Assembly (NCBI GenBank): GCA_023251195.1
Contig: JAHEZG010000242.1
Span: 1 to 6,021, forward strand
Origin: Chitinophagaceae bacterium
GTDB taxonomy: Bacteria > Bacteroidota > Bacteroidia > Chitinophagales > UBA10324
DNA length: 6,021 nt
Direction of reading: 5' to 3'
The notes under the pieces were generated by a model, which worked only from the letters and a program-made list of their open reading frames with translations, was not told the DNA's origin and searched no databases. Below, piece after piece: positions 1 through 5,534 of the stretch (positions are counted from its first letter, which is position 1; every line of letters begins with the position of its first letter). A program made the translations under genes and the position numbers.

Positions 1-148
1 TATCAACTCGGCTGTAATCCGTGCCGAACTGTGGAACTTGTGATTGAGAGGTGTAACAGCCGACTATAAGTCGTATCATTTTATTGCATTCGGCAACATG
101 CCGAACTTAACGGGGGAACAACAGAGAAAGCGCCGAACAGTTTTTTTT
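1..148. repeat. Hairpin-rich intergenic segment with three GCCGAAC copies
   Basis: This stretch lies directly downstream of the TIR gene and holds no credible ORF. GCCGAAC occurs three times, at 23-29, 100-106 and 132-138. Inverted repeats include TCGGCTGT at 8-15 with ACAGCCGA at 56-63, CGACT-ATA-AGTCG at 61-73, and TTCGGCA-ACA-TGCCGAA at 89-105. It is richer in G+C than the adjacent genes. The segment could be a structured 3' untranslated region, a fragment of a repeat family, or the edge of a mobile element. No family is recognised, and no clean GC stem plus T-run terminator serves the TIR gene here. Confidence 0.45.
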
Positions 149-1054
149 CTAAATTGTTCTAATATTTATTGTCTTATTTATCATGTCAAATTCAAATAAA
201 TATGTTTTGTTAGGAAAAATTTCTAAGGCTTTTCTTATATTTCCTGGAATTCCGATAAAGTTAGCATCTCTTCTATATCCAGAAAAATGAACAGTACTAT
301 AAAACATATGGTTTTTTGAAATTATAAATTGCTCCCCTACTGGAATATCAATTAAAAAATATCTGAAAATAGTCGGAAAAATTACTGGAAATATTTCATG
401 ATCTTGCTTGATTTTTATTTCATTTATCTTAGTTTTTTCTTTTATTCCATTTCTATAATTATAAACTACCTGAGCATTTAGAAATTTTATAACCTTTAGG
501 TATAATTTAAAAACTTGTAAAGGAGGTTTGGTAATAGCCAGTGTATCCTTCTGTTCTTTTTTTTCAAAAACATTTATTTCATTCTTTAATTTATTTTTAT
601 CTTCTTTTGAAAGTTCTTTATCTGAAGATTTTAAAGTTTGAATTAATTTTTCAAGAAACATAGTATAACCATTTCCAATCATTATTAAATTATTACCTGA
701 TACTTGAACAGCTACATTACTTAAATCGCCATATAATAATCCAATTAAATCTTTTGGCATTTCACATTCTCTATATTTTATTGGGATTATTTTTTTTAAA
801 ACTGAAGCGTCTTTTAAAAGATTTGCTTTACTTAATTCAAGTCTAACCCACTCAGAAGAAACAGAGTTAGGAGATAGAATTATTATAAAATGGGTTGATT
901 CATTAATAGCAGATTCCAATTTTTGAATTAAGCTATCACCTATTTCAAGTTGGTCTTCATCAAGCCAACAATCTATCCCATTTGCAACTAAATCATCTTT
1001 TAAAGTTCTTACAAATTTTTTGTCGTCGCTGCTATGAGAAATAAATACTTTCAT
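149..1054 (-). CDS. TIR-domain protein with an unrecognised C-terminal half
   Basis: The 301-aa protein starts with a bacterial TIR domain (about residues 1-140). It opens with VFISHSSDD (3-11) and continues with the GIDCWLDEDQLEIGDSL segment (26-42) and ILSPNSVSSEWVRLEL (59-74). E73 in the SEWxxxE motif is at the position of the catalytic glutamate of NAD-cleaving TIR domains. A Lys/Glu-rich linker (about 143-170) leads to a C-terminal part (about 176-301) rich in aromatic and beta-prone residues that I do not recognise. No signal peptide or clear membrane helix is seen, so it is probably cytoplasmic. Known TIR defence proteins degrade NAD+ or make cyclic ADP-ribose signals; that role here is inferred from family. 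It lies 32 nt after the GIY-YIG gene on the same strand, behind an A-rich leader, and is probably the last gene of the operon. The TIR call is firm, the function less so. Confidence 0.9.
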   Translation of the reverse strand: MKVFISHSSDDKKFVRTLKDDLVANGIDCWLDEDQLEIGDSLIQKLESAINESTHFIIILSPNSVSSEWVRLELSKANLLKDASVLKKIIPIKYRECEMPKDLIGLLYGDLSNVAVQVSGNNLIMIGNGYTMFLEKLIQTLKSSDKELSKEDKNKLKNEINVFEKKEQKDTLAITKPPLQVFKLYLKVIKFLNAQVVYNYRNGIKEKTKINEIKIKQDHEIFPVIFPTIFRYFLIDIPVGEQFIISKNHMFYSTVHFSGYRRDANFIGIPGNIRKALEIFPNKTYLFEFDMINKTINIRTI

Positions 1055-1086
1055 AAATTATTTTAATTTTATTTTATCAATCAATT

Positions 1087-1767
1087 TCATTTATAATCCC
1101 TGAGTTTTACCCACTCTCCTGATGAATTTTTGATTATCCAAAAATTCCATCCATTAACTGTTTGTCTGTCGACAATTATTTTTGCTGCTGCTGTTGGCGT
1201 TGAATATGTTTTTCCTTTGAATGAAATAGAACCTGCCGGAGTAATGATTGCTTTATACTCTTTGCCCTTATATGTTTTATAAATTGGAGTTCGCCTTTCA
1301 ACTAAACCTTTTAAAGCTCCTTTATTTCCTTTAACTGATTTGCTCTTTGCTGTTCGACCCGAAATTAATTCGCGTATCTCTTCTTTATGTTTCAGTTTAA
1401 TAAGTGACTCTAAATTCTTAACTAATTTTTTTGAATCTCTTCCGCGAGGTTTTGCTCTGTTACCTACCGGTGCTGCAATACGAATTAATAATGATTCAAT
1501 ATCACCAATGTATTCTGATCTTTTTATTAAGTATAAACTGAAATGAGTCCATTGAGAATCATGCCTGTCCTTTAAATGCTGATGCACACGCCGTTTTAAA
1601 TCAGATGCACGACCTACATAGTATAATTCATTATCATCATATAAGGCATAAATACCAGATGAATCACTTATCAGTTTTGTTATTATTTCTGCATGGTCTC
1701 TGAAAAGATTTCTCGAAATGTATTCGAGCGATTCATTGAATATACTTTGCTTGAATTTTGGTTTCAT
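1087..1767 (-). CDS. GIY-YIG nuclease with RAMA-like C-terminal domain
   Basis: The 226-aa protein has a canonical GIY-YIG nuclease core: GIY at 38-40, YYVGRA at 49-54, R59/R60 and H64, then E91 in ESLLIRIAAPVGN. That glutamate is at the metal-binding position of the family. Residues about 105-158 are basic and linker-like. The C-terminus (about 159-226) carries YKGKEYKAIITPAG, FKGKTYSTPTAAAK and VNGWNFW. This resembles the RAMA (restriction enzyme adenine methylase associated) domain or the related DUF4357/DUF2924 folds, which are thought to read modified DNA. The likely role is a DNA endonuclease directed or limited by DNA modification; the modification-sensing part is inference. It begins 7 nt after the stop of a 37-aa ORF and ends 32 nt before the TIR gene, so co-transcription is likely. 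Length and catalytic residues suggest an intact gene. Confidence 0.88.
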   Translation of the reverse strand: MKPKFKQSIFNESLEYISRNLFRDHAEIITKLISDSSGIYALYDDNELYYVGRASDLKRRVHQHLKDRHDSQWTHFSLYLIKRSEYIGDIESLLIRIAAPVGNRAKPRGRDSKKLVKNLESLIKLKHKEEIRELISGRTAKSKSVKGNKGALKGLVERRTPIYKTYKGKEYKAIITPAGSISFKGKTYSTPTAAAKIIVDRQTVNGWNFWIIKNSSGEWVKLRDYK

Positions 1768-1774
1768 TTTCTAT

Positions 1775-1888
1775 CTATTTTTTTATCACTTCATTTCCAT
1801 GAAGCTGACCGCCTTCTTTTTTAAGTACCTGCAATACTGCATGAGCAGTTTTCGCAGCAGATTGTCTTGATTTACCTAAGGGTTTCAT
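1775..1888 (-). CDS. 37-aa micro-ORF, start of a HARE/Mrr-type winged helix
   Basis: An ATG at 1888 opens a 37-codon frame ending in TAG at 1775-1777. It follows an A/T-rich leader like those of its neighbours. The peptide starts MKPLGKSRQSAAK and has TAHAVLQVLKKEGGQLHG followed by NEVIKK. That layout (A-VL--L---GG-L---EV---I) matches the first two helices of HARE-HTH and Mrr_N winged helices, which accompany restriction enzymes and modification readers. The third helix and wing are missing. Past the TAG the frame continues IENETKIQAKYIQ and then stops again, so it may be a truncated relic. It could also be a real small leader protein, since its stop lies only 7 nt before the GIY-YIG start, a spacing suited to coupled translation. 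Both ORFs begin ATGAAACC. The family assignment is tentative. Confidence 0.5.
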   Translation of the reverse strand: MKPLGKSRQSAAKTAHAVLQVLKKEGGQLHGNEVIKK

Positions 1889-1949
1889 TTTATATTTTTA
1901 GTTAAGATTATTATCAACCGTACTCAATAACATATCTTGCACAACAGAT

Positions 1950-2936
1950 TTATTCATGTTTCACAAGTTTAAATTCACTATTGTCAAGTATTAGAATAAA
2001 GTCTCCACCTATTGGTGACAAACCTCCTTTAATTTCTCCATCATTATAAAGCAATGAAATAGGGTCCATAAATGTGTATGAAATAGCATCGTAGTTATCA
2101 TTGTAGAGCCCGTCTTTGCTAAATGGATAATTGTTAAACATTTCTTTATTATAAACTGGTTGAATTGCCTTTATTAAAGCCTTTTCAGCATCAAGGAATA
2201 CTTTTTCTTGTTCAGGGTAATTATCACCATGTAAAGCAGCAACCATATCTTTTGCGTTAGCTTCTTCTCCGAATGATTGAATTTGTAAATTATCTTGAAA
2301 TTCAAAAGGAAGAATTACAATTTCATTTGCTGGTAGTTGTTTTTCAGTAACAGGCGATTCTAATGAAATTATGTCTTGAAATGTTGAATGCCCTGTTAGT
2401 CGTTTTAAAATACTCTGCTTTGTCGCTTTCCCCACATAATGAACTTTATATTTCGTAAAGGATTTAAAATCACCTATTATTTCACACTCAATGTCTCCTT
2501 TCCACCAATTTTGAAGAAGTTTTTCGGGTGAAAACCAAATCAAAAATTCATTTCCTTGTTCTTGATGCTTTGCAAGTGAAAATCCATGGATGTTATTAAA
2601 AGGTAGTGTATCCTGTTTGATTGACTTGTCAAGATAATTAATGGCAACCGCAATAGTGTCTTTGTCCGACGAACCAACTATGGGTTGAATCAAAGGTAGT
2701 TTACATGTCAAAATATTTGGATTGCCTTTTTGATGAATGTCAAAGTTTAATTGATATTGGTCTAAGTTGGGTACAACATTTTCGAATGTAATCACAGGTC
2801 GCTGGGCGATTACATATAGGCTTGCTTTTTCAAGTGCTATTTCAATCAAATTATCGTCCTTGACAATTGCGAATTCATATGCTGTCAATGGAGCATAAGC
2901 TAATTCAAGTTGATTTAATAGACTCTTTCGATTCAT
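1950..2936 (-). CDS. 328-aa protein with a cryptic GIY-YIG-like core, partner of the M78 nuclease
   Basis: I cannot name the protein, but a divergent GIY-YIG core is visible. HYVGKATKQ (166-174) is followed by R179 and H183, then E251 in DAEKALIKAIQPVYN (249-263). The spacing E-x3-I-x4-P-x2-N is identical to that of the GIY-YIG enzyme encoded downstream (E91, I95, P100, N103), and R-x3-H is also shared. No clear GIY strand is seen before YVG, and the N-terminal ~160 residues have no recognised domain. The C-terminus (about 264-328) has FNNYPFSKDGLY, DPISLLY and GGDFILIL, which look like a family-specific beta-rich tail. The ATG lies 2 nt after the stop of the nuclease-peptidase gene (TAACCATG), so translation is almost certainly coupled and the two products probably act together. 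It may be a nuclease or a catalytically weak homologue with a binding role. The gene call is firm; the fold is a motif-level inference. Confidence 0.75.
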   Translation of the reverse strand: MNRKSLLNQLELAYAPLTAYEFAIVKDDNLIEIALEKASLYVIAQRPVITFENVVPNLDQYQLNFDIHQKGNPNILTCKLPLIQPIVGSSDKDTIAVAINYLDKSIKQDTLPFNNIHGFSLAKHQEQGNEFLIWFSPEKLLQNWWKGDIECEIIGDFKSFTKYKVHYVGKATKQSILKRLTGHSTFQDIISLESPVTEKQLPANEIVILPFEFQDNLQIQSFGEEANAKDMVAALHGDNYPEQEKVFLDAEKALIKAIQPVYNKEMFNNYPFSKDGLYNDNYDAISYTFMDPISLLYNDGEIKGGLSPIGGDFILILDNSEFKLVKHE

Positions 2937-2938
2937 GG

Positions 2939-4171
2939 TTACAATTTTTGAAGAATAGTCTCATTATAGAAATTTCTTAATTCTTCTTTAAAATTATCTG
3001 GTCTTCGATCATATGTAATAAGTTCCAAATTTTCTAATTTGTACAACACACTTGTATAAGTAGTATTAAAATGCTGAGAAAGATAATTAGTAATTTGCTT
3101 AAAATCTTGCCTATTTATTGGTTGATCATCTAAATAAATGTGTCCATATTTACTTATTCCTAAAGATTTTTGAACTAAAATTAATCTAGTATAAAATGAA
3201 TTTGATGGTAAAATAAATGATGAGGCAAATTCATTTGCTTGCCATTCAATCCAATTTTTATAATTATTCAATAAATATTTATCAGCAAGAAAATCATATT
3301 CAGCATCTTCAAATATATCATAGACTTGTTGATTAATTCTTAAGTTTCTATGTAAAATAAAATGACCCAACTCATGGGCAAGTAAAAATGAAAATCTTTC
3401 AGTGTTAACTACATTTTTACTTATTTTGATGATATTCTCGGTAACATCGAAGTATCCATGAATTTGCTTTCCGTTTGTCGCATGTAGCTCATTCTCAAAT
3501 TCAAATTTTAAATTGTATTTGAATTTAAAATATTCAATTGTTTTATTGATTGGTGTTTGTAGAGTATATTTTAAAATTTCATCGTCGATTTCATTAATAA
3601 TTCCGATTACAATGTCTTCAATATTTTTTCTGCTGTATTTTTTTAACCCCTCTACTCGATTGAGATCAAATACGCTAAATAAAAATGCTTCAATCTCTTT
3701 TTCTTCATTTGTAATTTGAATATTTTTTCTTTCAGTTTTATGAAGTTTAATAGAAAGTTCATTTTCAGGTGTAACTTCAATTAGCATAATTCCTGCCTTC
3801 TTGGCAATTTCTATAGCTCCATCTTGAAATGAATTATTTGAAATGAAAACTCCCTTTATGAAATATCCTAAATCTGCTATCTGACTAACTTTAGATAAAA
3901 ATTCTTCAATGTCATCAACAGGAACTTTTTTGGAGGAATAATTTTTACATTCTATTAAATACAGAATAGAAAGTCTCTCAGCGTCTGGTGGCCAAATTTC
4001 TATTGATAAATCAAAAACTATTTCTTTATTTCTAAGCCTTGAAAAATAACCCTTCTTCAAAAATACTTTTGAGAATTTTGGAGAGATACCAAACTTGTCA
4101 TCATCAATTGCCTTCCTAATTAATTCATAGGAATTTTTTTCAAATAAATCTCCTTTCAATACAGTATTCAT
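2939..4171 (-). CDS. PD-(D/E)XK nuclease fused to an ImmA/IrrE-type M78 zinc peptidase
   Basis: The 410-aa protein has two catalytic modules. The N-terminal ~135 residues look like an Mrr-type restriction-endonuclease fold: GDLFEKNSYELI (7-18, with E11), D54 in VFDLSIEI, and the ECK triad part at E74-K76 in YLIECKNYSS. GVFISNNSFQDGAIEIAKKAG (107-127) is the typical following strand and helix. Residues about 155-225 form a charged linker. The C-terminal module is an M78 metallopeptidase: HELGH at 266-270 gives two zinc-binding histidines and the catalytic glutamate, and E309 in EWQANEFASSFILP fits the third ligand. Residues about 355-385 resemble the small winged-helix tail of ImmA-like proteins. 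Relatives such as ImmA and IrrE/PprI cleave repressors; no repressor gene is visible here, so the substrate is unknown. All key residues of both modules are present. It is coupled to the 328-aa gene 2 nt downstream. Confidence 0.88.
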   Translation of the reverse strand: MNTVLKGDLFEKNSYELIRKAIDDDKFGISPKFSKVFLKKGYFSRLRNKEIVFDLSIEIWPPDAERLSILYLIECKNYSSKKVPVDDIEEFLSKVSQIADLGYFIKGVFISNNSFQDGAIEIAKKAGIMLIEVTPENELSIKLHKTERKNIQITNEEKEIEAFLFSVFDLNRVEGLKKYSRKNIEDIVIGIINEIDDEILKYTLQTPINKTIEYFKFKYNLKFEFENELHATNGKQIHGYFDVTENIIKISKNVVNTERFSFLLAHELGHFILHRNLRINQQVYDIFEDAEYDFLADKYLLNNYKNWIEWQANEFASSFILPSNSFYTRLILVQKSLGISKYGHIYLDDQPINRQDFKQITNYLSQHFNTTYTSVLYKLENLELITYDRRPDNFKEELRNFYNETILQKL

Positions 4172-4216
4172 AACAAGTCTTTTTATGCCTATGTATCTGT
4201 AAATATTTTTGCTTTA

Positions 4217-4242
4217 CAAAATACTTTAATTCCCTAAACAAA
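4217..4242 (-). promoter_or_regulatory. Possible Bacteroidota-type promoter for the nuclease-peptidase operon
   Basis: Upstream of the 410-aa gene, the minus strand reads TTTG (complement of 4239-4242), a 15-nt spacer, then TATTTTG (complement of 4217-4223), about 45 nt before the ATG. This resembles the Bacteroidota -33 TTTG and -7 TAnnTTTG elements. The -7 box lacks one base and the spacer is shorter than usual, so the match is weak. It is the best candidate in the 211-nt gap and would let the five downstream genes be transcribed apart from the 113-aa gene. Confidence 0.25.
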
Positions 4243-4273
4243 AAACTTCTGTTTCGTATTTCATCACCTGATT

Positions 4274-4378
4274 TTATTTCCTTTTTTTCTTCCCCTTTCC
4301 TTCCCCCGCAAACATCCCTGCAGTATATTTTTCATACAACTCAAAAAGAAATTCTATTCTTTTTGTTTCTGATTTTGT
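4274..4378 (-). pseudogene. Second copy of a methyltransferase 3' end (relic)
   Basis: On the minus strand this stretch encodes TKSETKRIEFLFELYEKYTA followed by GMFAGEGKG and a lysine tail ending at TAA (4274-4276). It matches the last ~32 residues of the 87-codon ORF at 4721-4984 nearly residue for residue, but has no start and nothing of the rest of the gene. Just outside the near-identical block the codons still align in frame (TKSETK here, FTTETK there) with different bases. That suggests this copy came from a related allele or paralogue rather than from a very recent exact duplication. It begins right after the stop of the 113-aa gene, in another frame. Confidence 0.75.
4281..4369. repeat. 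Direct repeat copy A (~89 bp), partner at 4734-4822
   Basis: The 81 bp from 4289 to 4369 match 4742-4822 at a constant offset of 453 bp with three substitutions and no gaps. The last ~46 bp (from the TATATTTTTC segment onwards) are identical. The eight bases before it (4281-4288) match apart from one. The repeat is the 3' end of the methyltransferase-derived reading frame, and the two copies bracket the 113-aa gene. Confidence 0.92.
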
Positions 4379-4382
4379 AATT

Positions 4383-4724
4383 CTAGTCAGTATGATAATA
4401 CCAATCATCATCGGCTTCTTTTTGTAACCATTCAGCATGTTTTTGCTCAGCAGTTTTACTGATTGGTCTTGCTTTAAAAATTAATGTTATCGCTTCAACA
4501 ATATCCTTTAAGAAATTCAACTGTTCAAGCTTCTTATCTTTTCCAAATCTCCAATTTAAATATTTTTTGAATTCACTTTTTGATTTAATTTCTTTTAGTT
4601 CAAATAATATCTCCTTAATAGAAACAGTTTTGGAATTCTCTTGAATTTCTTCAATGGTAATAATATTCAATGCTGAAATGATCCTGATATTTACCTCGGA
4701 TCGATTCATTCTATTTTCTTTCAT
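4383..4724 (-). CDS. Unrecognised 113-aa protein between methyltransferase repeats
   Basis: I do not recognise this protein. It is highly charged and mostly helix-forming. An N-terminal helical stretch (about 8-50) is rich in I, E and K, residues 51-67 include YLNWRFGKDKK, and a hydrophobic helix follows (LKDIVEAITLIFKA, about 72-85). The C-terminus is acidic and aromatic (EADDDWYYHTD). No signal peptide, membrane helix or catalytic motif is seen. The start is supported by an ATGA overlap with the stop of the 87-codon ORF (4721-4724), an arrangement that couples translation. M6 is an alternative start. It is bracketed by the ~89-bp direct repeats of the methyltransferase 3' end, so it may have arrived as a cassette. 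It could be a small accessory or immunity-like protein of the old modification locus, but nothing in the sequence shows that. Confidence 0.65.
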   Translation of the reverse strand: MKENRMNRSEVNIRIISALNIITIEEIQENSKTVSIKEILFELKEIKSKSEFKKYLNWRFGKDKKLEQLNFLKDIVEAITLIFKARPISKTAEQKHAEWLQKEADDDWYYHTD

Positions 4725-4984
4725 ATTCGTTTATTTTTTTTCTTCCCCTTCCCTTCCCCTGCAAACATCCCCGCAGTATATTTTTCATACAACTCAAAAA
4801 GAAATTCTATTCTTTTTGTTTCGGTGGTGAATGGTTGTGAGCGGTAACTTAAATCTACTGCTTTGTCTAATTCGTTGTGTGCTTTTACCAATGCCGGAGG
4901 CATTGTTAAAGGGTCGTACAAATCAGCCAACTCTTTCGAAAAAGCAATTGCTCGGTCTTTTATCTCGTTCCAGCTTAGAGCCAT
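4721..4984 (-). pseudogene. MmeI-like DNA methyltransferase remnant: N- and C-terminal ends fused in frame
   Basis: The 87-codon ORF begins MALSWNEIKDRAIAFSKE (1-18), typical of the first residues of large MmeI-like class I DNA methyltransferases (the N-terminal helix before the methylase body). It then passes straight into LADLYDPLTMPPALVKAH (19-36), LDKAVDLSYRSQPFTTETKR (39-58) and IEFLFELYEKYTA (59-71). In those proteins this is the extreme C-terminus, following the target-recognition region. The methylase core, with the SAM-binding and NPPY motifs, is absent. The simplest explanation is an in-frame internal deletion with its junction near residue 18-20 (about 4925-4933). The C-terminal ~16 residues are a Gly/Lys tail. 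The frame is open with an intact ATG, so a small protein may still be made, and its TGA overlaps the next gene's ATG. Family recognition is from memory of conserved motifs. Confidence 0.7.
4734..4822. repeat. Direct repeat copy B (~89 bp), partner at 4281-4369
   Basis: This is the second copy of the repeat described at 4281-4369. It lies within the 3' end of the 87-codon ORF and covers the segment from about ETKRIEF to the Gly/Lys tail. Copy B is joined to the rest of its reading frame, while copy A is not, so B is the more complete one. Confidence 0.92.
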
Positions 4985-5177
4985 AGAATATTTGTTGCGC
5001 CAATGTAATTGATAAGTTAAAAGTGAAAAGAGAAAAACTGAATAATTTATTAATTGTCAAATTCCTGTAAAAACACTTGCTTCAGCACACAATAAAACAG
5101 AATAACTGTGCGTTAACTTAGTAATAACCAACCCCTTTGCCTGCAACGGAAAATCGCTATGGGAAAGCGAAACAAAC
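4985..5177. other. Gene-free AT-rich spacer upstream of the methyltransferase remnant
   Basis: No credible coding frame or RNA gene is seen here. It would hold the promoter for the 87-codon and 113-aa genes. On the minus strand a TTGACA hexamer lies around 5054-5059, but no -10 box sits at the right distance and no TAnnTTTG element is found, so no promoter is called. Towards 5130 the base composition changes as the 21-bp array is approached. Confidence 0.5.
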
Positions 5178-5534
5178 CACTCACTCCAAACAGCCAATCA
5201 CCTTTCACAACCAAACTTCCACCTCGCGTTCACGCATTTCTTCCGGTCGGCGGCAACCGGGATTAATTCTCCAACGCAAAATCACTTTACGGAAGCAACC
5301 GGTCACCTTTTGCAGCCGCACTTGCAACTTTCGGCTGCAATCGGGAATTTTTTTTGTCCGCTACGGCACAATTCACACAGTACTTTCTTCTTTTCGCATG
5401 CGCACTGGAACAATTGGTAAGCGTAAGGAGAAGAGTTGCCAACGATCATGCACCTTTTACTTCCGCATTTCAACCTGTAACGCCCGCACGGAAACTTTTT
5501 GCATGCGAAGTTTTTCTTTGCGCCCGCGCTCCTA
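5178..5534. repeat. Degenerate, indel-free tandem array of seventeen 21-bp units
   Basis: Cut every 21 bp from 5178, the segment falls into 17 aligned units with no gap. Column 14 is C in 16 of 17 units (the exception is the unit at 5367). Across the 16 units from 5199 onward, column 7 is T in 13 (all but the units at 5220, 5283 and 5514). Column 2 is A or T throughout, and column 15 is always G or A apart from the unit at 5367. The rough consensus is CACCTTTTGC followed by AGCCGCACTTG. In units 2-9 the motif at columns 14-16 alternates CAA and CGC, giving a 42-bp higher-order repeat. Read on the plus strand, the array encodes heptapeptides of the form x-[TS]-[FI]-x-x-[RQ]-x, open from a TTG at 5137 to a stop at 5542. 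No ATG or binding site starts that frame, so I do not call a gene. The function is unknown; candidates are a helically phased protein-binding array or an old minisatellite. Confidence 0.85.

Noticed and set aside
1..148. Integron attC site behind the TIR gene
   Set aside because: The position after a stop and the hairpins are suggestive, but GTTCGGC does not fit the GTTRRRY core. The one GTTRRRY match (complement of 104-110) has no paired RYYYAAC arm.
1340..1546. 68-codon plus-strand frame
   Set aside because: Lies wholly opposite the well-supported GIY-YIG gene and has no recognisable features.
3513..3719. 68-codon plus-strand frame, hydrophobic
   Set aside because: Opposite the linker of the nuclease-peptidase gene; the hydrophobicity mirrors the Lys/Glu/Asn codons on the other strand.
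2939..4171. Toxin-antitoxin reading of the M78 protein (Xre/ImmA type)
   Set aside because: No HTH repressor or antitoxin gene is adjacent, and the N-terminal module is a nuclease fold instead of a DNA-binding one.
4985..5177. Sigma-70-like promoter from a TTGACA at about 5054-5059 (minus strand)
   Set aside because: No -10 box at 16-18 bp, and the likely host uses different promoter elements.
5178..5534. CRISPR array
   Set aside because: The units are contiguous 21-mers with no conserved repeat separated by unique spacers, and no cas genes are present.
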